Positions 45,136-57,559 are shown, counted from the stretch's first letter. The stretch is DNA of 64,000 nucleotides from Diorhabda sublineata (GCF_026230105.1 NC_079474.1:2924187-2988186), one strand, 5' to 3'. Translations and numbers: made by a program. Notes: generated by a model not told the origin, from the letters alone.

Positions 45136-48100
45136 TCGAGCTTGATAAATTTCACAGATTAACCTCAACTAGGTGTTAAGACACGGGCGTAGCCAGGATT
45201 TAGTTTCTAGAAGGCTTTGATTTGAAATAGTTCATAATTTATCACCATTTTCCTTTTCCCCCTTCATTCACGTTTCTATCCTTAACACGATCACCCAATA
45301 ACACCACACTAAAATCAAATCTCTTCACTTTTCGTCCACCACTTTTCATTTTTATTCGCTTTGAGTTCGCTTATATTGCAGCCCAGTAGCCGTCCACAAA
45401 CTTCCACAAAGCTCCGCTTAATCCGACCGAGGAGCGTGGTGAATAATCGAGAAACAACTTCACTTCTCGTATTTTTTCGAAGATCCCAAGAAAAAAAGGC
45501 AATAACCTTCAAATTTTTCTTAAATGCCGCAATACAACGTGCAGATGAAGTTGTTTGATGCAAGATCTTGATATTATCGGTTTTAGTAAAGCTTAGCTTT
45601 GTTATTTTCATTGTTAAACTAGGTAAAAAATATTTGAGGTTAGAAATTTGTTAACTTTTACTGTTTACATAGACTTGCATGCAATTTCTTGCACTTTGTG
45701 TTGCATTATGTCAAGCGGCGTTTAATAAGACTTAAGTTGTGAACTTGCGAGATCATTCTTCTTTTTTAATAATGTTTTCAAGAAACATCTAGTTGTTCGT
45801 TTTAACGAACAAAAACATATTCATCCGATTAACCAAAGAAAATTATAAATACCTACTGTAATAAATATCATAATTAAGTTGGTAGTAGTATACTAAATGA
45901 GGAATGCTGCACTTTTTCTTCATTTATATGTAAATACGTCGGCCATTTTGTTACGCCTCCTCGGTTCCGCCTATGAGCAAGACAAGACATTACCTAGATT
46001 AGTGAGCTACATAGTGCAAATGGAAAAAGCTAATTAACAATGTATGAGGAGCCAATCGAGTCGACTTTTACTACTATGGGAACGTTTCGAATATAATTAC
46101 ATCGATTTTAGTAACATTCAAAGCTCGTGATGTCATAAGTCGCAAAGTTTGTTATTAAATAAAAAATTTATACAGCTACAAGTAACCAGAAGCTCAATTC
46201 ATTGTAAATGAAGTTTATTTATGTACTGGAGGAGCTAGAGTTTTACCACGAACAGTATTTACTCAAGAAAGACTTTAATGTTATTAAAAACCGCTTGACA
46301 TTACTCAAGACAACGTGCAATGCAATGCAAGATGCAATATTTCGCGATGAAGTTCAGCTGATTATCGGTTCGGTTCCATTTTCATTATATATCTGGCTGG
46401 GTCTTGGCCCACCATCACCTAGGTGCTCTTTTCTGCCCATCAAATTCCAAAACCAAGACTACAGCTTATAAACTGACCACAAAATATAAAATAAAAGATG
46501 AGGTTAAGAAATTGTTTACTTTTTCTCATGGAATTTTGATTATTTGCAACCATGAGGCCATGGGAAGAGACTTGCATAATGTTAAGCAGCGTACAATATT
46601 CATTTATGCAATATTTTGATCTTGCACGTTGTCTTACCTCATATCCAGCGGCCTTAATGAAAGATAGCATCATGAAATTATTCTTCAAACTTTAAAATAT
46701 GCTTGATCAATGATGGGAGATTTCAAGATGGTAGTTTATCTACTATTCATGCTATTTATGCTTGTGGGATAGTGGAAATTCACCACAAGAAGCATTCGAG
46801 TCTTGAACAGATCGAAATACAGAAATTTTTGAATATTTTGTTCCCTAAACTTCTAGAGGGTGAATTTAAAGGTAATATTTTCATCGGTACACCAGTAAGT
46901 GAAGAATTCCTAGAGCTATTAAACTCCCTATCAAACTCAGAGATTGAATTCAACTAAATCTGGTTGTGAGTAAACAGGTGAGTTCCCATGGTGAAGTAAT
47001 AGCCATAACATCGGTTTTTAAGGTCTCTTTCTACAGAAATCCATTCGTAAACCTCCCAGTAGCCTACAGTAACTTCCGAAGAAAAATTTGTAACAGTTTG
47101 AATCGGATCATTTTAGTTAACTGATTCATTTCAATTTTTAAATCAATTTAAATTATTTTTATCATACCATGTATGTCAAAAACAAAACAACAATTCTGAG
47201 TCTGCAAGCTTATTAGGAAACGGGAATGAGAATATTAGACAGAAGATTAAATCACGATAAGCTTCAGTTTCAATATCAATTATTTCATAATTTAAAGAAA
47301 TTCTTGACGACTATCCCAGTGAATGTGAATGTCTAATTTTTTGACACGTTTGTAATTTCCTCTTTATCCACTGTAAAGAAAAACTTGTACTGATCTTAAT
47401 ACTAAAGAAAATAGACCAATTGAACAAAACGAAACTATGTTGGCCAAAGATATCTAGTGGATACGATGTAAGAACTTTTGATTATCACTGGGGATTATAT
47501 ATTGTGACAAAATGAAGCTGCATGTCGTAAGTTTGAAACAGTATTAGAATTGTTATGTTTCGAGCAAGTTAACCATAGAAATACCATGGCAGAAATGATG
47601 TTTCAAGAGATTTACGACATAGAAGATTGTGCAGAACTTGTAAATACAATGCTCAGTTCAATCCAAATTGTTATTAAGGATAAAGATGTTAAAAAGCAAT
47701 AGGAAAGTTTACTTAAAGTGAAAAGTTGATTTATATACATTTATCATTATTATTATCATCATCATCAGTGTTTTCGTTAGAAATAAGTCTTAAATTTTTG
47801 AAAAATAAAACATACCAACAGTAATTCGTTGGCAAAACCGACGGCATAAATCAATATTGAAAAATACAGATTAAGAAACATAATCCCAAACACACGTCAT
47901 CGAAAACTATTCAATTATTTTTAATTTACTGTAGTTGGACTCTACAATTAACAGATACTCGATACGGCATTGATAATATAGTACGATAAGATACTGTGCA
48001 TTTTGCCGTTTCGTAATAACGAAAAAAAGAAAAAACTCGGTGAAGACTATTCTTGACGTGCTTTGCGAAGCCCCCGGGGAAAATTTGAATGCGTGTAGGT

Positions 48101-49635
48101 GGAACGGTATAATTTCGATTATATTATTTTGCAGGTTATGTTGGTTTTGAAGTAACAAGTATAATATTTACGAGCTTCTCGTTTATACCGTCACCGAGAT
48201 CACTATCTTTTCGCAAAACCTCGAAACTAATGAAAATTCCATTATTAACTATTTAATTTTGAGTTTACATATGTAAGAATGTACGAGGGTGCTTTGGTTA
48301 TAGTTCTTCCAATATCAATCGCATATCAGATAGTTATGCGTAAAACAATCAATATTCCATAATGTTTACTCCCCATATAAAATTCGGTAAACATCTAACA
48401 AACCGTCAGTCCACGTGGACTCATTATCTCCACTGTTCACCAATGAAAAGCATTTCTATTGGCCGAAGCTGTATGTACACAGTTTTTTCGAAATATTCCT
48501 GCCAGAAAGTTTACGATAAGCATTGGCGGGGTTTGGTGATTTTCGATTTCTTTAAATAAATTAGATAAAAAGAATGTTTTAGCAGCATATCGCCAAGAGC
48601 TTTAAAAAAACTGTATTAAACATGTCAATCAAATGATGATTCTAGTTGAGACCATTCTAACTACCATGATTATTTATAAAGATACTTTGGAATTGAACTG
48701 TTTTTTTAAATTTGTTTTATTTGCCAAGAATTCATGGTTTTTGCTTTGAAATTTCGTTTTCCAGATAAAAAGAAACCAATGGGGTACCAACATTTCATGT
48801 CTGGTACCCTGTTTAAACCAAACGCCATTACAGGTAAATTTTACTTGTCTATTCACGTTTTATAATTTTTAAAAGTACTTAATTCAACTCTTATTTTATT
48901 GATAATCCTTATCTACAAGTATATAGCACTAAGAATGTTCTATTTGGTGGAAGGTATTTTTGAAATGATCCGAAGTTTTGTAGAACTATCGTGGAAGCGT
49001 CATAATCACTATTGCACGTGGATACACGATTACGTACAGCTGGAATTAAGATTGATCATACAGCAAATCAGCTCGATGCTGGACGAGGTTGAGACAAGGT
49101 TTGACTCTTGTGACAATTAATGTAAAAGAAGAAAGATTAAGCCACCAAGAACCGCGCCTAGCTGCTGACTAGGAACATTAATGATTTTGGTGTGCAATTT
49201 TGGAATTCTATTTCAATATCAACAAATAATCGTCGTCTATTTAGTTCCATTCGTTTTGAGTATTGCCCAAAAATGTGAAGAGGATGTAAGAGACTTTACT
49301 GTCCAAATTGTCCCGCTAAAATTTAATCGAGTTGATTTGGGGAACTGTGGAGACCAAACCATAACTTTCAGTACATTCTTACTTTTCGATTCTTTCAATT
49401 ACTTTTTGCACGAGTTTCAACCGTTTGTTGTTCAAATACTTCTAATCAACAGCTAAGCGCTTGGTAAGAGCTGCCTGCCACATTTAACTGCCACAAGGGT
49501 AAAGGCTTGTCTCACCCTTGGCAAACCTCAACCTTGTACTTAATCTTTGCTGTATACTCGAAGAGAAGACATCAAAACGCATTATTATATTTGGTATGGT
49601 ATTTCTTCAGTTTCAATATGGTTTACTTTATTAGT
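45136..49635. other. long stretch without a recognised gene
   Basis: Several small open frames (45315-45611 minus, 46208-46471 plus, 46703-46957 plus, 48899-49120 plus, 49181-49456 plus) have no motif I recognise. The pair at 46.2-47.0 kb is slightly more protein-like (for example QIEIQKFLNILFPKLLEGEF at about 46820), but there is no supporting frame continuity. At 48282 TACGAGGGTGCTTTGG resembles a mariner terminus. Confidence 0.35.
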
Positions 49636-50720
49636 CTGTGGGTTATGATATATCTGTCATGGATGTCACAAATGTCACTGTCACAAATTTCACTGTCACA
49701 AATGTCACTGTCACAAGTGTCACTGTCACAAATGTCACTGTCACAAGTGTCAATTTTGATTGATTAGAATAAGATAATAGAGATTAATTAATGTAGGCAA
49801 AGAAATATGGCTTATTTAAGACAAAGTTGAAGAAATAACCATTAAATGTTGTTTCTTTGTAATATAAATCAGTTTATTAATATCACTTATGTAGTGCATT
49901 CGTCATAAAAATAGAATATTTGTTTTTTTTTAGAGCAACATATCTGTATCTTTCAATTAATTTGAAAATCATCTTATAAAACGACATTTTTCGTTTACTT
50001 CAGTGAAGAAAGAACATAAGGATGGAAAAACTTCGTTTAGAATTCACACTATTGCCTTGAAGTGATGGAAAATCAAATATTTATTACATAACCTCAATAG
50101 CAACAGTTGATAACAGTTAGTTTTAATATGATTCACTTCATCTGTAGGTTATGATGTCTATGATAGATCTGTCATGAATGTCACAAACGTCACTGTCACA
50201 AGTGTCAATTTTGATTGATTAGAATAAGATAATAGAGATTAATTAATGTAGGCAAAGAAATATGGCTTATTTGAGACAAAGTTGAAGAAATAACCATTAA
50301 ATGTTGTTTCTTTGTAATATAAATCAGTTTATTAATATCACTTATGTAGTGCATTCGTCATAAAAATAAAATATTTGTTTTTTAGAGCAACATATCTGTT
50401 TATTTCAATTAATTTAAAAATCATCTTATAAAATGACATTTTTTGTTTACTTCAGTAAAGAAAGAACGTAAGGATGGAAAAACTTCGTTTTGAATTCACA
50501 CTATTGCCTGGAAGTGATGGTAAATCAAATATTTATTACATAACCTAAATAGCAACAGTTGATAACAGTTAGTTTTAATATGATTTACTTTATTCATCTG
50601 CGGGTTATGACGTCTATGATAGATCTGTCATGAATGTCACAAATGTCACTGTCACAAGTGTCAATTTTGATTGATTAGAATAAGATAATAGAGGTTAATT
50701 AATGTATTTAGGTATTTAGG
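49636..50720. repeat. about 455-bp tandem repeat with an internal 15-bp expansion
   Basis: GTGTCAATTTTGATTGATTA begins at about 49747, 50202 and 50658, and TCTG(T/C)(G/A)GGTTATGA at 49636, 50141 and 50597, giving two and a half copies. Copy 1 carries an expanded run of TCACTGTCACAAATG (49668-49755, about 15 bp per unit); copies 2 and 3 keep only one or two units. Copy 3 is truncated after GGTTAATTAATGTA. The 86-codon frame ending at 49767 is produced by this run. Confidence 0.9.
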
Positions 50721-51845
50721 TTTATTAATATCACTTATATAGTGCATTTGTCATAAAAATATATTTTTGGAAGCTACAAGCTTCGTGCCACTGCTACAAA
50801 TGGGCGGATAAAACGCTTCTTATACAAAAATTGATCTATATAATGTAATCAAATATCTAAAGCTACAAATACCATGAAGAAAATTCCACTTAATCCATTC
50901 ACCAAAAGTAATAAAAATATTTGCAGTTTATTACAACGTTCATTTACCAGTTTAGGAGAATTGGATCAGTACACCGCGGCATTTTCTCACAAACAGTTAT
51001 TTATTCACTTCGCTCGCATGTTTTACAATTTAATTTGCATTTAATGTTTCGTAAGAGCAATTATTATAGCTCTATTTACTCATACATCTATAAATTTCGA
51101 TTCAATACGAGCGAATGAGTTTACAAAATAGTTCAGGAAACTACTACATTAACGTTTTCTGGTCCTTCGAGCCGTCGCCGGCTCGTATCCGGCTCGAAAC
51201 ATTGTGACACATCAAATTGGTTCCAAGTTCAATTGATAAATCATTTTTTAAAACAACAATTGATGATAATTGAACGAAATACTTTACAGTATGAAAAAAA
51301 AAACTAAGAATCCAAATCCATCTATTCTTTGTTTGTAGCTCTTTGTTTGAATGAACGAAATTACCAGCAGCATCTTTTTTTTTTAATAGCTTGGAACAAA
51401 TAATACATTCTTCGTTTTATTACCTGCTTTGTTTCTTTTTTTTCTCTCACTATATTCAAACAGAAACTATTTGTAAAGGCGCCTGGTTTATTTAACAAGT
51501 CTACTGGAAATTCTTAAAAGTTATATAATCGTTTCTTCACACGTTAGAACACATTGTATCCTAGTTTTCCTCAAAGTTTAGCTATAGCTGTATTTAATTA
51601 AAAAAACTATCATTCATTTGCATAAATATCACAATTTGCTTGATATTAATCATATATTTAAACATTTAACTTTCAAAAACTCGATTAACCAGGCAACTAT
51701 CATCCAGAAATTAGTTCAGAATTTACCAACAAGGTCTGACGTGGTTAAGATACCAAGGGGACTACCAGAAACAATATTGATTGAGTCACACATATATTTA
51801 TGTTCCCAACTGTTGATTCCACAACAATGAATGCTGCAAGTGCTA
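50721..51845. other. stretch without a recognised gene; contains a GC-rich hairpin
   Basis: At 51166-51198 TTCGAGCCG and CGGCTCGAA form a perfect 9-bp inverted repeat with a nested CGAGCCG/CGGCTCG alternative stem. The 15-mer TGGTCCTTCGAGCCG (51160-51174) occurs in reverse complement at 41138-41152, so it probably belongs to a dispersed element. No coding motif recognised. Confidence 0.5.
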
Positions 51846-53700
51846 GTTGTAGCTTTAAAAAGGTGTATTCCTACTGTTGGCTACAAGATCTCACTACAGT
51901 TTATGGTACTGGATGGGCTAGTCAGAAAAAGACTTGAAGCAGCTAACCTTGAACCAAAAAGACCAGTAAACTGGTTCTAAATTAAATTCTAAATTAACCC
52001 CAACATGTTAATTGTACTGATTAACAATGGGGTTCCTTTCTGTTTACTCAAGATCTAGGAAAAGATTTCAGTTTCTGGTAACTTCATAAAGGATCTAAGA
52101 AAAACAAGATGATGGGCTGTGAGTAGCTGGACAGTCAGAAAAAGACTTGAAGCAGCTAACCTCGAACCAAAAATACCAGTAAACTGGTTCTAAATTAACC
52201 CCAACATGTTAATTGTACTGATTAACAATGGGGTTCCTTTCTGTTTACTCAAGATCTAGGAAAAGATTTCAGTTTCTGGTAACTTCATAAAGGATCTAAG
52301 AAAAACAAGAGGATGGGCTGTGAGTAGCTGGACAGTCAGAAAAAGACTTGAAGCAGCTAACCTCGAACCAAAAATACCAGTAAACTGGTTCTAAATTAAC
52401 CCCAACATGTTAATTGTACTGATTAACAATGGGGTTCCTTTCTGTTCACTCAAGATCTAGGAAAAGATTTCAGTTTCTGGTAACTTCATAAAGGATCTAA
52501 GAAAAACAAGATGATGGGCTGTGAGTAGCTGGACAGTCAGAAAAAGACTTGAAGCAGCTAACCTCGAACCAAAAATACCAGTAAACTGGTTCTAAATTAA
52601 CCCCAACATGTTAATTGTACTGATTAACAATGGGGTTCCTTTCTGTTTACTCAAGATCTAGGAAAAGATTTCAGTTTCTGGTAACTTCATAAAGGATCTA
52701 AGAAAAACAAGAGGATGGGCTGTGAGTAGCTGGACAGTCAGAAAAAGACTTGAAGCAGCTAACCTCGAACCAAAAATACCAGTAAACTGGTTCTAAATTA
52801 ACCCCAACATGTTAATTGTACTGATTAACAATGGGGTTCCTTTCTGTTCACTCAAGATCTAGGAAAAGATTTCAGTTTCTGGTAACTTCATAAAGGATCT
52901 AAGAAAAACAAGATGATGGGCTGTGAGTAGCTGGACAGTCAGAAAAAGACTTGAAGCAGCTAACCTCGAACCAAAAATACCAGTAAACTGGTTCTAAATT
53001 AACCCCAACGTGTTAATTGTACTGATTAACAATGGGGTTCCGGTCTGTTTACTCAAGATCTAGGAAAAGATTTCAGTTTCTGGTAACTTCATAAAGGATC
53101 TAATAAAAACAAGAGGATGGGCTGTGAGTAGCTGGACAGTCAGAAAAAGACTTGAAGCAGCTAACCTCGAACCAAAAATACCAGTAAACTGGTTCTAAAT
53201 TAACCCCAACATGTTAATTGTACTGATTAACAATGGGGTTCCTTTCTGTTTACTCAAGATCTAGGAAAAGATTTCAGTTTCTGGTAACTTCATAAAGGAT
53301 CTAAGAAAAACAAGAGGATGGGCTGTGAGTAGCTGGACAGTCAGAAAAAGACTTGAAGCTGCTAACCTTGAACCAAAAATACCAGTAAACTGGTTCTAAA
53401 TTAAATTCTAAATTAACCCCAACGTGTTAATTGTACTGATTAACAATGGGGTTCCGGTCTGTTTACTCAAGATCTAGGAAAAGATTTCAGTTTCTGGTAA
53501 CTTCATAAAGGATCTAAGAAAAACAAGAGGATGGGCTGTGAGTAGCTGGACAGTCAGAAAAAGACTTGAAGCAGCTAACCTCGAACCAAAAAGACCAGTA
53601 AACTGGTTCTAAATTAAATTCTAAATTAACCCCAACATGTTAATTGGACTGATTAACAATGGGGTTCCTTTCTGTTTTCTCAAGATCTAGGAAAATATTT
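51846..53700 (+). repeat. 201-bp satellite (9 copies) born from the N-terminal part of a Tc1-like transposase
   Basis: Each monomer reads TVRKRLEAANLEPKIPVNWF, stop, then HVNCTD, stop, QWGSFLFTQDLGKDFSFW. T-V-R-x-R-L-x-x-A-x-L-x-x is the Tc1 second helix-turn-helix; H-V-N-W-T-D-E-Q-W-G-S-V-L-F-T-D-E-S-R-F is the stretch up to the first catalytic aspartate. GTCAGAAAAAGACTTGAAGC recurs at 51931, 52134, 52335, 52536, 52737, 52938, 53139, 53340 and 53553 (201 bp apart in the interior; 203 and 213 where TAAATTCTAAAT is inserted). Alternating variants (TTTACTC/AAGAGGATGG, then TTCACTC/AAGATGATGG) in copies 2-5 give a 402-bp dimer. Confidence 0.95.
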
Positions 53701-53857
53701 CAGTTCCTGGCTTTTGGCTTTGGGCAAGCATTTCAATAGGAGCAAAAACTGAGTCGATTTTTATTGAAACGGCGAACAGATACATACAAGAAATTTTAGA
53801 ACAACACGTCGTACCCTACGTCAAATTCATCGGTAAAAACTTTCTATTCTAATACAA
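53701..53857 (+). pseudogene. Tc1-like transposase central region after the array
   Basis: Directly continuing the last monomer, the frame reads ASISIGAKTESIFIETANRY then IQEILEQHVVPYVKFIGKNF, the Tc1 section G-G-I-S-x-x-G-x-T-x-L...Y-I-x-E-I-L-x-x-x-V-V-P. The reading stops at 53850, where the second catalytic Q-D-N-A-x-x-H is expected; it is not recognisable. So the element is 5' portion plus array plus a truncated middle. Confidence 0.85.
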
Positions 53858-54480
53858 GGCAAATTCATATTATTTGTTTATTAAAACGTATTGTCCTAGC
53901 GCCGGTCCTGCAAGATGTAACGAATATCATTTTTCTCGGGTTAATAAGATATTTATGATTTGGCAACGTGGCTGGTTTCGTTACCTAGTAATAAATCTGC
54001 TGGGTGCTTTTTCATTTATACAAACAAATCATAAAAAGCTTTGGATATAAAATTAGTAAGTTTTACTGAAATTTAAAGAAAACCGCTTCCTGTGTTAAAA
54101 TATAAAATATTGGTTGAAATACTTTTTTTTTGTTGATTCGAATATTTGTTTAGAACAATAATTTTAAAAGCGGCGTTTTAGATTCCAAGTGAAAGAAGCA
54201 TCCGATGTAAATAAATATTTAAAGGTGTATCTTTGTACTAATCAATTTTTATTGATCCTACAGGATTCAAGCTAAGTTTCTACAGGACGAAGAAAGTTAG
54301 CAACATCGAAAAACTTCTATTTCAGAAACTCTATGTCTTAAAATTGAAATTATGGTTTATGAAACTTCGAATTTAGCCATTTCTGTAGATCTTTTTATTA
54401 AATACTAGGTTGTGGGTAATTTTTCTGGTGTAATGGAGTAATAACTTTTATAATTCATTACTATTACTTGATAACTGAAC
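53858..54480. other. AT-rich stretch, nothing recognised
   Basis: No motif seen. The end of the Tc1-like element cannot be placed. Confidence 0.4.
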
Positions 54481-55256
54481 CAAGCACAGAAGAAGACGAT
54501 TAACAGGAAGAGAATCATCAAGGAACTTTATCAGAAGACATAATAGAAGAAGAAAGGATGCCAAAAGAATGGGAAATACTAAAAATTATAGGGGGACCAC
54601 CATCTCCAAACTACTAGCTAGTAACACTCAAGAACTAGTAGATTCATATCAATGCGGATTCATACGAGGTTTGCCAAATTCATAAAGGGTAATCGAGGTC
54701 AAGTGGTGGACAAAAAAATCGCTTAAGCTGATGATTTAGTATTTGTAACCAAAAGAAGATGTATAACGAAGACAAAACTACAGAGGAAAAATGGATGGAT
54801 TAAAAAAATCAATGAAAACAAAACAGAAATAATGGAAAGCAATTTCAAAATTGGCGATTATGAATATATGGAAGTGGAAAACTACTGAGAAAACTAGGGA
54901 AGATCAATTATTAATGTATTTCAACAAGAAATGATGTGGATAAATTTGGTAAAACGGAAAGGAATATAATCAGATCAATAACGGAACCAATAAAAGTTAG
55001 TGAAGTTGAATATGGGTTAATAATGATCCTAGAAGTAGCTGACGAACTTAGTGGTGAAGATGTTGTAGGAAAAATCGAAACCTAGTGAATTAAGTGGTTA
55101 GGGAGAGAAGGAGAAAACTATAACATTCAATATGATGTAGTGGGATCTCGGTGGTAGAAAAAAGCGCGGATAAAAATGGTTAAAAGAGATGGAAGATAAC
55201 CCATGGGGATTGATCCACCCCAACAAGAAAATCTAAGGGGTTTTAATCCATTATTA
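54481..55256 (+). pseudogene. LINE reverse transcriptase relic, palm to C-terminus
   Basis: Plus-strand pieces in order: EEERMPKEWEILKI (like I-P-x-x-W-x-x-x-x-I), YQCGF (like Y-Q-x-G-F-R), then IA-stop-ADDLVFVTKRR near 54713-54760 (the catalytic A-D-D motif), KINENKTEIMESN (like L-K-I-N-x-x-K-T-K), a F-K-I-G-D-Y-E-Y segment, then STRNDVDKFGKTERNIIRSI and the tail IKWLGREGENYN. The Y of Y-A-D-D is a stop, and other stops and deletions shorten the domain. The order of motifs makes the LINE assignment firm. Confidence 0.8.
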
Positions 55257-56103
55257 TTATAAAACAGTATCATCCATGTCTTGCTAGTCACTGGTATGTC
55301 GTTTCAACTACAGATTTGTATTATTATCAGTCTGCGTCATTTTCCTGATGGTGGAATTGAACCAGTAAATAAACTATTTAAAAAAGCTTGGTTTTGACCT
55401 AAAAAAGTTTCATATTTTCAGAATTTATGTGATTTATTTCGTTCGTTGATCCATGTTTCATCCAAACAAAATATATTTCTTTTTTGGTTTCTCATTACTT
55501 TTGTAGTTCTTGGATAATTTCATCTCCTTACTATAATATCGCTTCTTTCTAATAAAATGGATTTTCTAGAATGCTTTTCCCTGCCAAAACCGATGCTTCA
55601 TACCAATAATGCATGCACTTTTCTTCAAAGTATTTCACGTAAATGTTTACTTGAATATGATTTAAAACAATTAAATATCAATGAAGTTTCCCCTGAATCC
55701 CAAATTTTCCATCAAAACTAAAAAAACTGTTGAGAATACACAATTATAAACCTAAAATCGTATTTTCGGTGAAATTTATCGAGAAAACAATCTTGGAATT
55801 AGGACAAAACCAAGTTTCCAACTTCTTTTGTATATTTATGAAAACCTACCGGCATTAAATAAGACGACTGTCTTCAAAATCTCATGATCTAGTTAGTTTT
55901 GTCTTTTCTGTCTATCTCACTTTGAATTAGTCACTCTGAACTACGCCTGGGTGTGAAATACGAAGAAGTATTGATATCTAGTTAGCCTAGGCCAGTTCCA
56001 TGCATAAACAAAATATTGCGTTACTATAGCAACCAACAATAACTTAGTAGAAGTGTAAGTGTAAAATTTGACGTCAAAAAAGTAAACCAGAGTTAGAGTA
56101 TCG
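55257..56103. other. AT-rich stretch, nothing recognised
   Basis: No motif. The last 100 bases probably include the 5' leader of the following mariner copy. Confidence 0.4.
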
Positions 56104-56737
56104 AGCCATCATCAAGTACCTGTATTTAAAAGGGTTAAGAGGTAAGCAGATTTACGAAGATATATATAATACCTTTGGTGGTCAATGTCCTTCGTATGCG
56201 ACCGTGAAAAATTGGACTGCAAGATTCAAAAAAAGTAAATTTTCCATGGATGAGACTTGGATACAATTCTACGATCCAGAAACAAAGCAACAATCGATGG
56301 AATGGCGACACTCTGGTTCTCCAAGACTTAAGAAGATTTGTGTCAAAAAATCTATTGGAAAACTTCTTCTTTCAGTCTTTTGGGAATTCATTGTTTCGAT
56401 AAGGGTGGGAAAATAACTGGAGATTACTATTCGACATCACTGATCACTCTACGGGAAAAAATTAAAACTAAAACTATCGAAAGGTGTTTTGTTTTTGCAG
56501 GACAACGCTCCTGCACACAAATCTCATGTTTGCCATGCAAAAAATTCGTGATTTAGGGTTTGAATCTCCCTTATTCACCAGATTTAGCTCCGTCCGACTA
56601 TCATCTCTTTCCTCAACTGAAAAAAATTTTAAGAGGTCGTAAATTTTCTTCCAACGAGGAGGTAATAAAAGCTGCGGTGGTCTGGTTTGCAGAGCAAGAA
56701 GAAACAAGGTCTAGAGACGTTGCAGGTTCACTGTAAT
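56104..56737 (+). pseudogene. mariner transposase with internal deletion
   Basis: The frame reads EYRAIIKYLYLKGLRGKQIY and PSYATVKNWTARFKKSKF (N-terminal helix-turn-helix), then directly SMDETWIQFYDPETKQQSME (first catalytic motif V-D-E-T-W). About 100 residues of linker that normally lie between F-K-R-G-R and D-E-T-W are missing in frame. Then IGKLLLSVFWEF, KITGDYYSTSLI, LQDNAPAHKSH (second aspartate), MQKIRDLGFE, LPYSPDLAPSDYHLFPQLKK (third) and SSNEEVIKAAVVWFAEQE up to a stop at about 56733. Frameshifts separate the later blocks. No ATG is evident at the usual start. All three catalytic aspartates are still readable, unlike other copies here, suggesting a younger insertion. Confidence 0.9.
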
Positions 56738-57555
56738 AAATTGTCCAATTAAAAGGAGTAATCAAATATTTCGACATTGAAATTATGTTTGGTTCTATAG
56801 TAGACTAAGATTTTTTTCAATATATCCTTGTATATAGCATTAACCCATCAGGAGGTGATACCTTCAAGACTGCAGATACGGACATAGGGGCTTTTGGCCT
56901 GTCCAAACCATTTTCCCATAGTTCTGTACAGATTATTGTTATAAGAAACCAATGGAAGCTCGAAAACTTGTAGTAACTCATGTATGTTTATGAAAATTAT
57001 AGGAAATACTCGGATTATTTTATAATAATATTCAAAATTATCTTTTGGATTAGTAAGACTATAGTTTTTGTCAAAAAACTATAAAATTTCGATTCCACCT
57101 TTTTTTTAGAGTATCCTTACCATATGGACCTTATAAATTGTGGATAAACTTTCTACATTGTTTGTTTTTGATCCATTTCGCGATAATTAATTTTTCTCTG
57201 TGTTTACACAACAGTTGATTTGATTATCTCGAATATATGAATGAATATATACTTTATTCGCCTTTCAAGCATCCTATTCACTTACCGATAATCGTTTATT
57301 TGCAGTCTGTAGTTATGTTATTAATTTCGTATTTTTAAAAATGATTTATGTCGGTTTTTCATTTAAGTATTCGAACTTGCACATTACCTGAATAGAACCA
57401 GCGCAAGGTATCCTACTAGTTTTATTTCCCATTAATTCTTTATGAGATCTCCGGCTTTCCTACCTGCCGAGCTTTGTGTATAAGGGGGTCGTTAAATTAC
57501 TACAAAACACTGCATTCCAGTGGCGTACCTGGAAATTAATTCTAGTCTCTATTAT
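56738..57555. other. AT-rich stretch, nothing recognised
   Basis: No motif seen. Confidence 0.4.
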
Positions 57556-57559
57556 TTTT

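Noticed and set aside
46208..46957. Neighbouring small frames as two exons of a host gene
   Set aside because: No recognised domain, no convincing splice signals by eye, and in-frame stops between them. Left as unassigned.
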